This document shows positions 14,651 through 25,901 of a stretch of DNA of 64,000 nt, in pieces. The stretch comes from Adineta ricciae (lineage: Eukaryota > Rotifera > Eurotatoria > Adinetida > Adinetidae). The DNA is taken from NCBI GenBank assembly GCA_905250025.1, contig CAJNOJ010000017.1:434001-498000 (forward strand). Reading direction: 5' to 3'. Within the stretch, counting starts at the first letter, position 1, and every line of letters begins with the position of its first letter. The translations under genes were made by a program, and so were the position numbers. The notes beneath the pieces were generated by a model. That model was not told where the DNA came from. It ran no database searches and saw only the letters and a list, made by a program, of their open reading frames with translations.

Positions 14651-15139
14651 ATGGCTGACAAGGATCAACCAAGTGAATTGAGCGCGGATCGTCGTACCGA
14701 GTATGAAGAAGCATTTATTCTATTCGATAAAGATTGTGATGGTTTAATTAATTGTTCTGAACTGCCGTTCTTGTTACGAAGTCTGGGCCAATTTATCACG
14801 GACAAGGACGTTTCTGGCCTTCTCCGAGAAGCAAATCTTGATCCACGTGGAAAGTTTACATCATTAGATTTTATCAATTTGATGGAGCGACGCGCTCTGG
14901 CGTCCGGCAGCGATACATTCGGCAGCGAACAAGATGTTCGAGATGCCTTTCGTTTAGTATTCGATCCGAAAGGAACAGGTGTAGTTGCTGTCGATGAGGT
15001 TATGAATCTTTTACAAGTGTTTGGTGATGGTGGACAATTGTCACAGCAACAAATATGGGAATTGTTAGGAACAGCCGATCGACAGAATACGGGAAAGATT
15101 AACTACGAAGAACTTATCAAGGCATTAACTTCGAGTTAA
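14651..15139 (+). CDS. Calmodulin-like EF-hand protein
   Basis: A single exon encodes 162 residues with the spacing of four calmodulin-type EF-hands. The first loop is canonical, DKDCDGLINCSE. The second (around LDPRGKFTSLDF) has lost key acidic ligands. The third (DPKGTGVVAVDE) and fourth (DRQNTGKINYEE) keep only some ligand positions. It therefore probably binds one or two Ca2+ ions and acts as a sensor or light-chain-like partner. The ATG at 14651 is chosen because it gives the usual short calmodulin N-terminus; the upstream in-frame extension starts with TTG. There is no intron, unlike most neighbours. The exact orthologue (calmodulin-like, centrin or myosin light chain) cannot be decided. 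Confidence 0.88.
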   Translation: MADKDQPSELSADRRTEYEEAFILFDKDCDGLINCSELPFLLRSLGQFITDKDVSGLLREANLDPRGKFTSLDFINLMERRALASGSDTFGSEQDVRDAFRLVFDPKGTGVVAVDEVMNLLQVFGDGGQLSQQQIWELLGTADRQNTGKINYEELIKALTSS

Positions 15140-15261
15140 GTCAAATCGTAAGAAATTTTGTTTTTTCGAAACAGCAAGGAAATTGTTCTTATCTGTAAGG
15201 ATATTTTTATTTAATTAAAAAGACGGCGTCAAGTTTCTTGTTTTGTTCTTTGATTCACTAT

Positions 15262-15858
15262 TTAATTTTCGATAATACCGATATCTTCGTTCCAAATGGA
15301 CGGATTTTTTCTGATAAAATCCTCGAGAAGTTCTCGACATTCATTCGAATCCAATAATTCAAGTTGTACATGATCCGCTCGAAGTGTTGCTTCATCTCCA
15401 CAGAACGTTCTATTTTCTCCAATGACTACGCGTGGAATTCCATAAAGACGAATGGCACCCGAACACATCGAACAAGGAGATAAAGTCGTATAGATCGTGC
15501 ATTCCTTATAGAATGCTGCCGTTTGTCGACCAATGGATTCGAGACAATCCATTTCTGCATGTAATATTGCTGATTTACGTTGAACACGACGGTTATGTCC
15601 GCGCGCAACAACTTGACCGTTTCGAACAAGAATACTGCCAATAGGTATTCCACCTTCAGCCAGACCGGCACGAGCTTCAGCTATCATTTCGGCAAGAAAC
15701 GGTGCGTGTACAGCCGAAGGTGTGTGCGACAGTGAAACCATTCCGGTAGCGTCTGCTGATCGTTGCGCGACATTTGAATTAGCACGTGAGGTTTTTCGAG
15801 TTGGTATAATCGAGCTCTCTTCTATTGGTGAAGAGCCGACAAAAAGTGCGTTGGCCAT
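15262..15858 (-). CDS. FCY1: Cytosine deaminase, yeast FCY1 type
   Basis: The enzyme hydrolyses cytosine to uracil and ammonia for pyrimidine salvage. The single exon encodes 198 residues. The first 50 or so are a Ser/Thr-rich extension absent from the 158-residue yeast enzyme. The catalytic domain has the zinc site His100-Ala-Glu102 and PCSMC (Cys129, Cys132). The flanks are yeast-like: EGGIPIG, RGHNRR, YTTLSPCSMCSGAI, LYGIPRVVIGEN, and the closing IWNEDIG. These flanks separate it from tRNA adenosine deaminases and dCMP or cytidine deaminases. All catalytic residues are present, so it should be active. The gene is intronless beside multi-intron animal genes and belongs to a family found in fungi and bacteria, which suggests horizontal acquisition. 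Confidence 0.92.
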   Translation of the reverse strand: MANALFVGSSPIEESSIIPTRKTSRANSNVAQRSADATGMVSLSHTPSAVHAPFLAEMIAEARAGLAEGGIPIGSILVRNGQVVARGHNRRVQRKSAILHAEMDCLESIGRQTAAFYKECTIYTTLSPCSMCSGAIRLYGIPRVVIGENRTFCGDEATLRADHVQLELLDSNECRELLEDFIRKNPSIWNEDIGIIEN

Positions 15859-16602
15859 GCTTCGATTGTTAGAACTAAAATAACAACCAGATAAACTAGA
15901 TATTTCAAAGGTTATTTTTTGTGTATACGCAGAAGAGCGAACGCATCATATATCCTTCTCTTAACCAATAGATAGCTTTTTATCTAGTATGTGTGTATGT
16001 GCAGATAACGAACGGCATACACATTTGAAATGATATAAGTTTACAGAAAAGTACTTTCAATGTCTCATTGATGCTATTGCTATGTCGTCTTTTAGCGATC
16101 GTTTCTTTTTCATTTCAACTGTTTGTCTTTCTTCAAAACAAAGGTCATCCAGTGCTTGATACAGACGTTTGATTGTTGTCGTAAAATACACGATTGTCAT
16201 TCAAAAATCTGTGTTCATGAAGTCTGGATCTTCATCGTATCTAGCAATCGAAATTTACACGTTCAGTGAGTGTTTGTGGACATTATTAACGGCGCTTTTT
16301 ATTTGTCAAATTTACATTAGATGTGAAGAGAAAAGAAATAGTCAATGAACGAATGAAAACAGTCTTTTTCTGATTATTTACTTTAGTCGACTGTTGCCGA
16401 GTGAATGCAGAAAGCAGACTGAAAGAATATACGTGTTTCTTGCTGAAAGTACCCCAATGACATAGCATGCTTCACAGGTGTTTTTGAAGCGGGTGAGAAC
16501 AGGCGACGTATTTCTATCATGAATGGTAAGATCTTCAAACCATCTGAAAACGAATAAATTCGGGTTGACGTAGACAAATCGATAGATCGAGTACCTGCAT
16601 CA
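15859..16602. other. Intergenic, divergent region
   Basis: This separates the cytosine deaminase (minus) from the next plus-strand gene and presumably holds both promoters. No coding frame with support was found. Confidence 0.4.
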
Positions 16603-18077
16603 ATGACTGAAACAAATCAACCACCGATAGCTTATTCAGTCGACGAGAAAAAACGAAAAGTAATTGTGGTTGAAGATGGACAAAAAGCAGACGAATTAGT
16701 ATGTATAACACAGCATATCGAATGATTTCCTATTCTTGGACTGCTTCTAGCAAGAAGAGATTACAGCATCGACTGTTGTCGATGAGGAAGAAAATCTTCT
16801 TACTCCAGAACAAATCAAGGTTTTTTTTTCATAGAGACATGCTTGACAAATATTAGCAATTCAAAATTGAGATATTTTAGGAATTCTTCACAGCAACTGC
16901 AGAAGGTTCAATCGAACGATTAAATGAATTGTTCGATAAAACTCCACATTCTGATCCAAATATGACACAAGTAAGTCGCAGTAATCCAACACACGAATCT
17001 AATTGACCGATCTAGTTCGCTGAATCTCTACTGATGGCAGCGATTCGTGCTAAACAAGAAAGAGTCGCCGAGTATTTAATCGATCAGTTCGCGATTGACG
17101 CTGATCACAAAACTGAATTACTAGAATTTCGCGTACGTGGGAAAATTCCGATCTATGAACGGACATTATCATCACGAGATTTAGCTTATGATGAAGGTAT
17201 GATGAATCTTGTGGATTTAATTGACATAGCAAGCAAGGAGGTGAAACCGAGCACGAAACGATTTTTACAACGAAGAATTCAGCCAACTTTAGATGGAATC
17301 CATCAAGCTTATGTCAAACGTTTGGAAGAACGTAAAACACATTCGATTAAACGTGTCGAGGTAAAAGAATCCGAAGAAACCTCAATTATTGAAAGCAAGG
17401 ACAATATTGACTCATCATCTCCATCTCCCTCATCACCAGCACCGCCAACGTTGGTGCCCATTATCGATCGTTCTTGTAAATCATATATCGAAGAAACACT
17501 TCACAATATTCAATCCTCTAATGAAAAATCCATTGACGAAACAGGTAAAAAATATTTTCGATTTTCTGGTTATACCCTTCGCTATCGCATCGTCGATACG
17601 ATCAATCCACACAAAGAAAAGCCACGAAAGATCCACCCGAAAAAGCCGGTATTTTCTTTTTCAACAACTCTTCCACAAATCAACTCTCGATCATCACCGT
17701 CGACACTTTCCACATCAAAATCACACACATCAACATCCAATGTGAATTCTCGTTCAATGATTAATCTCAATACGCCAGTCTCGATACGGGAAACACGAAC
17801 ATCTATATGTCGATCTGCTCTACATCGAATGACACCTCGTGCTCCTTCTCGAACCAACTCAGATTGTAATTCAGATGTCCAATCCACAATTCTTCCGGTT
17901 AACAACATTCCTCGATTCGTCCTGCCAAAGCGAATTCCACGAGTAAATACAAATTATGAATACATTCCTCAATCGCCTTCACCGATCTTATACAAAGAAT
18001 CAGATAATTTCATTCCTGTTACACTGAAATCTACTGCGATCGGTCTACCATCCGATAAAGTAATTATTCGAGATTAA
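16603..18077 (+). CDS. Orphan Ser/Thr-rich protein with ankyrin-like segment
   Basis: Four exons, 16603-16698, 16751-16819, 16881-16970 and 17016-18077, encode 438 residues with every exon in phase 0. An acidic N-terminus (DEEENLLTPEQ) leads to a helical region. Within it, the stretch from ERLNELFDK to ESLLMAAIRAKQERVAEYL resembles the helix pairs of ankyrin repeats. Residues from about 180 onward are basic, Ser/Thr/Pro-rich and probably disordered, with many RT/SR dipeptides. No membrane segment or enzyme motif is seen. The protein is not recognised; a scaffold role is possible but unsupported. Confidence 0.7.
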
Positions 18078-18242
18078 ATTAGACTTCTTCTCGTCTTTTT
18101 ACATAAAAATTCATCTTTTGTATATTCACTGAATGATTTTATGAAGACCGTTTATAAACACCAATGTGACGGATTACGTTCATTTTTCATTTTTTCGAAA
18201 AATCTAATTACAAAAAAAATCGAGCGCAATATTGTTTTCTCC

Positions 18243-21200
18243 CTACGACATTTCTAGAAACTGATAAGATTGATTTTTAGGATCGATGATCAATTGATGT
18301 GTGTGATATTTCAATAATTGATGGCGATGTGATATTGATATGTATCGAATGTGATTGGTTTGCAGATGTTCATAAATTACTTTCTCTGTAGTTTCATCGC
18401 ATCCGGCTGTTGTTTCATCGAGAATGAAATATTTTATTGATGATTCATTCACATAGGTTCCATCGTTCGATTTTAACAGTGCAACAAGTGCAACGACGAT
18501 AATCAAACGCTGTTGTTCGCCTAGTGATAATGTTCGCGACCATAATTGAGTTGATAAATCTAATGAATATCGATCAACTAGATGTATTAAATTAAATCTA
18601 GTTAATAGTTCTTTCAGTTGATAATCATTCGTATATGTTGACATGTTTTTCGCCTGTCGGAAATAGTTCAGTTGTTCTCGCAAGGTGCCCTCAATCAAAT
18701 GAATTTGCTGTGGAATAAAGATGATTGCTGAATGTGAAGGGATATAGATCGATGAATTATCGGTGATATTATACTGAAGACCAGCAAGTAAACGTAAAAG
18801 AGATGATTTGCCACAACCGGATGGACCAGTAATAACTAATGACGAAGATGAGTTCAGTGCGAAGGATAGTCCCCGAATAAGAATAGACAAAGGATCTGTT
18901 GGAAGGCAAACATTGACATTGTTTAAGCTGAGCAGTGCCTGTTGATTAGTATTGTTAGATTTGATTTCAATTCGTCTGTTACATAGCATTTCGGATAAAC
19001 GGGCTTGGTAATGTGACTCACGGAGTCGTACCATTTGTTCTAAATAGTAACGAAATAATCAGTTATGATTTGCGCTTCTTATAGGACCTTTCTTCGAAAG
19101 ATTTACCTAGATTCTGAGCAATTCTTCTTCCCGCCGCCAATACTTGCGAGAATGGCTGTCCGTGTGAATTGAACACAGCAAGATTTCCTTGTAGATACCC
19201 TGTATAGACAGTCAGTGCAATAATAGACGCTGCTTCAGCTGTTGTTGCATTCGGTGACCAATGAAAATATATCATCGATGGAATGCCGTAGTTGATAATA
19301 GTATTTGACCAATTACCTAGGACACTACAGGCAACTAATAAGCCATAGAAAAAGCCTGAACGTTGTTGGGCACGGATGCTCTCATTGAGTTTCGATCTCA
19401 ATTGTTTATGTTCGATGTCCATCACACCGCGATCACTCAAAGCAATTTGTTCAGCTTGTAAATCGATTCGTTTCTGCGCGTTGGTAAACAAAGCAAAACT
19501 GTTTTCAAATAATACATTCGCACGAAAATATGGTTGAACAGCGACCATGATCAGTAGTGAAATAAATATTTGGTAACAATAGACGATCAGTACACCTTTT
19601 GTGCTACTACTCTGCTGAACAAGCAACAGTGTATAAGGAATACACTTCACCAGAACACCTACAACATACAAAAACTGTTGTGTGCCTTAAAGTGGATGAC
19701 GTTTTTCAAATTTACCAATTAATCCATTGTAATACATTGAGCCGACTAATAAAAAGAACAGTTGAACATTCAAGTCGGCTAATTCATGCGATATGATATT
19801 AGGTAATGATTTCAAAGTTGAAGTATGGTATAATGTCGAATGATTCTCGTCATCATCGAGTAGAAGTCGCGCTATGTATCGAGATTGCCGACGAGTGTAG
19901 AGTGCAGCTAAATATTGTCCAATACATAATTGTATGCTGTAGAGTGCTGATAAGCCGAATATATGCAATAGCAATTGCCATACTAGACGAGCTATTCGAG
20001 AACGACCTTCTTGGATGTCGATTTTGGATGCGGCATAGTCAGGAAGTACTCGAAATATTGCGCCTGTTTGAACCGTCAGACGATAAGAGATGTAAGTGTA
20101 ACAACCGATAACAGCTAAACAAATACACCATGCCGTATAGGTCTAGTGAAGAAAGAAGAATTCGTTGAAGAGAAGTTCTATGAAAACAGATTCATAGGAA
20201 TATGTTGTTTTTCGTACCTGAATTCGAAGTAATTTACCATCCTCACCGAAAGATACATGTATGACTTTCCAAATATCTCGAATATCTTTCACGAAGTTAT
20301 TGGACTTTTTCAATGCAGTGTAGCCCGGCGATGAGTTGCTTCGCATGACATTGAATAGTTGTGTCTCCGGTACGACGGTTTCATTTAGATTTTCTAATAC
20401 CACACTTTGATTATTTGCTCTATCGATCAACTCTTCCGGGCCAATATTTAAACTGAAAAAATTCTCGTCTTGATTTCCACTCGGAAGTTGAAGTGTTAAT
20501 TCTTTATGGTGATATTTGATTAATGAAGGACGATGTGATATAGTAACAAACCAAACGCGTAAATCTTGCAAAATCTGGTAGATAACCGCTTCAGTTTTCG
20601 TATCGAGTGCTGATGTGCTTTCATCGAACATTACTAATGTATGTGAAGTTTCTTCAGGACGATATTTGAATAATGCGAACAGACGAATAAATGCCAGACG
20701 TTGTTGTTCGCCAATCGAAAGATGAGTTGACCAGTCGACAATCTAGAACAGTCAAACACGAGTATTGGCATTACAGAAACATTGTTATTTACAGCATCGA
20801 AGTCGTATCGATCGAGTATATAGTCCATATTGACTAATTGAAATAAATTCCGTATTTGTTCATGATCGATGTTGACACTTTCATTTTTTTTCGATCGTAT
20901 GTCAAGTAAGAACAACGCTTGAAACCGTAGCGAACCGACGGGTAGGTAAGGCCGTTGAGGAATATAAATGGTTTGTTGTCGTGCTGGTAATCGAATGATT
21001 TCAGCATCGATTGGCCATAAACCTGCACAGATACGAAAAAGACTTGTTTTGCCACAGCCAGTCGGTCCATTGACTAGCACACATTCACCGCGTCGTGCAT
21101 ATAAGTTGATATTCGACTGCAGAATTCGTTGTTCGTGTTCATCGGGAGCCACAATAGTTAATTTTCTCACCTCGATTAAATCGGTCGACTCAAATGTAAT

Positions 21201-22544
21201 TTGATTCGTTTGGTCTTGTTCAATACGTTCTAAATGAAAGGTTTGTAAACGCAGTAATCGTTGTTTAAGATGCCAAAGACGATCTCCTAATGTAATTGCA
21301 ATTAGACATGATTCGCTAATCCACATCAATGAACTCAACAGCCAAAACACGTAACCGTAGAAAGCAATGATACTGAGATATTTTGTTGCATCTTCGGGTG
21401 TTTGTTGTTGTGCATTACGAAGAAAGAAAAAGAGAATCGCTGGTAAAATGTACGTTATAAAACCGCCCAATGAGTCTAAACAATGAACACAAACTTGGAA
21501 ATTATTCAAAGCAATCTTATAAACATTGACATACCCATAAGAATGAGTGGAATGTTAACGGCAGCATACCACAAAGCTGCTTGAACATTCCATTTGTGCA
21601 CCAGATCATTGAGTTTCAGATAGGAGACTAATTCACAAAATCGTGAACTTGCAAAAAATGCGATGCATTCAGCATTGGTCTGCAAGCGTTGTAAAAATGA
21701 CCGGACTTTTCCTTTGCTTTTCAGTTGTTCAACAGCTGTTCGATTAAATCGATAGCTGACTAAAATTAACAGTATCACAGAGAAGATGAAGCTACCAAAG
21801 CATATGGCAATTCCATTTTTATCGCCATTGGTCTTCTTCACAATGTAAACACTAAAAACTATAACAGCGGTGCTAACAGCAAGAAAACCAGAGAAGAACA
21901 ATGAACCGAAAAATGTTATGCTCAAATGAGATGTAAACTGACGAATGTCATTAGTTAATTGTGTTGGTAGATCATATGCTGCTTGTTGAGAAGTTTCGTA
22001 AAGAATACAACCATTTGGTGAACTAGAAAATCTATTCTAAATTTCATTCTGTTCATTAGAATATTTACCGAAAAATGATATTATAGAATTCTTTGCATAG
22101 TCGTCGTCTCCAAACAGCTGCTAAGCTCACTCCACACGCATTTATTAAACCGAAAGTAATCGATATCCATATTGTTTTCACTGCCGTTCGCCAAAATATT
22201 TGATCGAATTGATGACGGCCATGTATAATATCTGTTTTATTTCCTGAAACACTTGTAAGTAATGTTAAATACCTTCCTGCATCGTCAGTAATCATCCAAT
22301 ACAAAAAGCACCAGACTCCAACCAAGATTAAGAGAAAAAGATGAAGAAGAGCATATTTAAATGATCGTTCTTTGCGTGTTGACAAACCATACAGAAGTGT
22401 AAAACAATGCCACCATGATATCGGTGAGATCAATCGAGGACAGTAGGATAACAACCGGGAGCCGAATGATTTATTCAGATGAGTGTTAGAGTTCGTTGTT
22501 GGTGCTAAATTGGAGAGAGGTGTATAACGAATTGCAGTATGCAT
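18243..22544 (-). CDS. Fused full-length ABC transporter, subfamily D type
   Basis: Seven minus-strand exons, 22544-22069, 22022-21535, 21475-20793, 20742-20218, 20142-19716, 19658-19107 and 19039-18243, join in one frame of 1315 residues. The order is membrane domain, ATPase, membrane domain, ATPase. NBD1 has Walker A GPTGCGKTSL, signature LSIGEQQR, Walker B VMFDESTSALD and H-loop ISHRPSL. NBD2 has GPSGCGKSSL, LSLGEQQR, FILDETTAGCD and ISHRHQL. Both ATP sites look intact, though the D-loop of the second is unusual (AGCD). An EAA-like segment (TNAECIAFF) resembles ABCD4. Known animal ABCD proteins are half-transporters of about 600-750 residues in peroxisomes or lysosomes, carrying acyl-CoA or cobalamin; here two halves are fused. 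Substrate and compartment are unknown. Confidence 0.9.
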
Positions 22545-24609
22545 ATTTATAAGATAATTGCATATGAAATCGTTCTAACTGTTTTCTTTTCAAAAGAGAA
22601 AACGAAAAATTATTGCACGTGTGATTTTGATGATGATTTACAAGATTTTCATTCTGATTATATAACCATAGTTTTTTGTTGTTTCTCTACATATGTTGTG
22701 TGCACTCGATGACTTCTATACTTTTTTTTCCTTTCCTGTCACGTTTATTCGCGTTCTGAATAGATATTTTTCTCTTCCAGTTGGAGTAGTTGACATTCAA
22801 CTGAGACGTTGGCTGTTCATCTATTGAAGTACAATGAATGAAGATGTTTCAACTGACAACAGTAAATGTAAATTTAACTACCGATGATTGCTCGCAATAT
22901 CGATTGACATTCATCCATGTAAATTGGCCTCGTTTCTATTTCGAAAGATAGAACACGATGACACGTCAATATATGAGTTGATGAGTAGAATATCTATTTA
23001 TCCATTCTTTAGGTACTGGCAGTATCAATGAGTAGAAACAGAAATGGTAACGGGTTTGAGGGTATGGTTATCTATCCTTGGATTGGATAGAACGATATTA
23101 TTAGTTCAAGAAGAACAAAATTAATGACAGATACAGGTAAAAATAAATCCCAAAAATCATAGCAGCATTACATCAGAGTAGGATAACTGATTGGTTGAGC
23201 TATTCTAGGGAAATGCTACTTTATAAGCAAATTTTCAATGCATTTCTACTTTTTCGAATCGTGGTTCCTTCTGAAAGTTTCTTTTTATTATAGCTTGAAG
23301 GGCACATTTTGTCAGATTTCATAGCACACCATCTTTCTTTTCGTGCTACCAATGGATAACTTGAATCAAAAAACGAGAGCATAGGGAAGGAGATGAATGT
23401 GACGGTCAAAGCAACCAGATTATGTAAACGTATACACTGAGATTAAGTTTAAAAAACGTTCTAACATCGCACTGCACTACACACGTATCATTCACGATTA
23501 CAGTGCAATTTAATTTGCCGTGAGGGCATTCTGACCGTGATGTAATACAATTTATAAATGCGCGTTCCAAATGGTCATCGATTGTACTCATTAAATCTAG
23601 TAAAATATGCTTATGTAGAGTACAACGACATTAATCTGAGCACCTAGTATCTCCGACAGTATCAGAAATATAGTGCTGACAAGCTCGGATGTCAATTATT
23701 TTATGAAATTTCTCTCCTTGATAAGTTAATCACAGTGAATATTGACGACTAAAACAATGATTGAAGACGAACTAACCTGAAATATCGTGATAGTCTGCCA
23801 TCAGGATGCCGCTTTTTGTCTGTACTGCTTCAACTCCGATGCTGACGATGAAAAGGATGTGCGTACTGGATAGTCTATTGATGATATTATGCATATAACC
23901 GCCTACTACTGTATTCATAAACATGCGCAGAGGAGAAAAAAAAACGAATAATGTACAAAAATCGTGACTGTAGATAATAAAATGACATTGAACCGATCCA
24001 TGGTACAAGCAGTAAACATTCTATTAGAAATCTGTTTTCGTGATTTATGATTCACAGCTATGTTATATAACCCAGAACGGTTTGTTTTATACTGTTATAA
24101 GACGGGGATATATTCTTTTATATAATAAATGGATATAAAGCATAGTGAAGTGCAAGAATTAGCCAGTATCCATCATTTCATCGCGTATTCATCTGTACAG
24201 ATCGAATTGATTCTTTTGTTTACTCATGATTATCTCACCGAAGACAATATTCTATTCGCTGATGAGGGAATTATCATATTCGAATCGATTTAAATTAAAT
24301 GGACTTGTCTCAATTTTACACAGGACACAAACAACATTCTTTGGTAAACACTATTTCATCTGTATAGGCAGAAGTTATTTTCTAACAGTCGTCTGTGTAC
24401 ATAGTTAAGCTTTCAATGTTCTGCGCACCATTCCCTTGATTTCTATCATCAACATGTAAAAATGTCGTACGAATGACAAAAAAAACCATTTTTGTGTCCA
24501 TCCTTAAGCTTTTCGCTTGTTTCTTATCAGTTTTATATCATTCGTTATCGTCTTGCAATTTTATATATTCCTCGTTTTGTTCTACCCTTTTCATTTTAAC
24601 ACAAAGGCG
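22545..24609. other. Intergenic, divergent region of 2 kb
   Basis: This lies between the ABC transporter (minus) and the dehydrogenase (plus). A 61-residue minus-strand frame starting with ATG at 23591 carries several Cys but has no partner exon or known motif. A TATA-like, very AT-rich patch is near 24110-24130. Nothing else is supported. Confidence 0.35.
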
Positions 24610-25406
24610 ATGGCTTCAGAAGCGAAAAGCAAACCATTAGTTGTGATTACAGGTGCCTCATCAGGTATTGGCGAAGCTTGTGCTCGATCGTTTTCTCAAG
24701 CTGGCCATCCTCTCTTACTTATTGCTCGTCGTCTCGATCGATTGGAAGCTTTGAAATTACCAAACACCATTTGTTCTCAAGTTGATGTCACAGACAGACC
24801 CAAACTCATAGAAGCCATCGAAAAAGCGGTTGAAAAATATGGACCTGTTGATTGTCTTGTTAACAACGCTGGTGTGATGCTGTTGGGTAAAGTTCAAACA
24901 CAAAAACCTGAAGAATGGCAACGTATGTTCAATGTTAATTTAATGGGTGTTCTCAATGGTACTCATGCTGTTTTACCATCAATGAGTAAGTGACACTTGT
25001 CGCAAACGATATTCGCTCAACTTTTCCTATGCATGTACATGTAGTTGAACGTCGTACTGGTACTATTGTTAATATCAGTTCAATCGCTGGACGAAAAACT
25101 CTTCCAGATCATGCGGTTTACTGTGGCACAAAGTTTGCTGTACATGCATTTACCGAACAAATCCGTGAGGAAGTGGCTCAATATGACGTTCGTCTTGTTA
25201 ACATCGCGCCAGGCGTTGTCGAAACTGAATTGTTAAGTCATTCGACGGATAAAAAGATTGTCGATGATTACAAAGTGTGGAAAGCCAACATGGGTCAGCC
25301 AATGGAAAGTGAAGATATATCTCGATGTATTATGTTTGCTTATGAACAGCCACAGCGTGTATGCATTCGAGAAATTCTCGTTTGTCCAACACGACAAGAC
25401 AAATAG
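24610..25406 (+). CDS. Short-chain dehydrogenase/reductase (classical SDR)
   Basis: Two exons, 24610-24985 and 25045-25406, encode 245 residues, the usual length of classical SDRs. The cofactor site is TGASSGIGEACA near residue 15. ARRLDRLEAL follows, where the Arg pair favours NADP(H). Then come NNAGVM and the catalytic set Asn (FNVNLMG), Ser (ISSIAG) and YCGTK. The substrate loop contains APGVVETEL. There is no signal peptide or membrane helix from this ATG; an in-frame hydrophobic stretch upstream opens only with TTG. It looks cytosolic. The overall pattern resembles bacterial YdfG-type SDRs, but SDRs are too widespread to assign substrate or origin. Confidence 0.92.
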
Positions 25407-25901
25407 AAGTAGACAATGATGAGAGACTATTTTTTTCAATGAAAAATCATTTTGAGTATAGAATAAAGTTTTTTTTATTGATTTTCGCACGTGGTTTTTT
25501 CATCGAATATTTTTCGAAATAAACGATAAGAAATCATTCGAGAAAATTTTTACATTACTTTATACGAAAAGCTTGTCGGCGGATGTACTCTCCTTTGGTA
25601 TCAAATGCACCTGGCAAGTTTTGCTAAAGACTTAATTGGTATTTACTTTCTAGAAACATTTCGTATCGTTATGTTATCTTCACCTTCGGATGTTCTCTAT
25701 TTATTTCATATCTTATAAGAATGTTTTCGCACACTACAAGAGATTCAAGAACATTGTGAAGCGTTTGATAGATAATGATAATTTTCGTGCGTACCATTTA
25801 CCCGCCATAGTTTTCAATAGACACTCCATTCGAAATGGCTGAGTTTTACTGATATATCGACATTGAGTTTAATGAAACGATTGTTCAAGCTCGAAAGCGG
25901 C
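25407..25901. other. Intergenic, convergent
   Basis: Three-prime regions of the dehydrogenase and the GPCR. An AATAAA-like sequence just after the dehydrogenase stop (near 25461) could serve polyadenylation. Nothing else is seen. Confidence 0.35.

Noticed and set aside
17582..17908. 108-codon minus-strand frame
   Set aside because: Shadow of the last exon of the Ser/Thr-rich orphan.
21476..21534. Apparent frameshift in the ABC transporter where two frames meet
   Set aside because: A normal 59-nt intron (donor GTATGT, acceptor TTGTTTAG) restores the frame as GAC TCA TTG, so no frameshift is needed.
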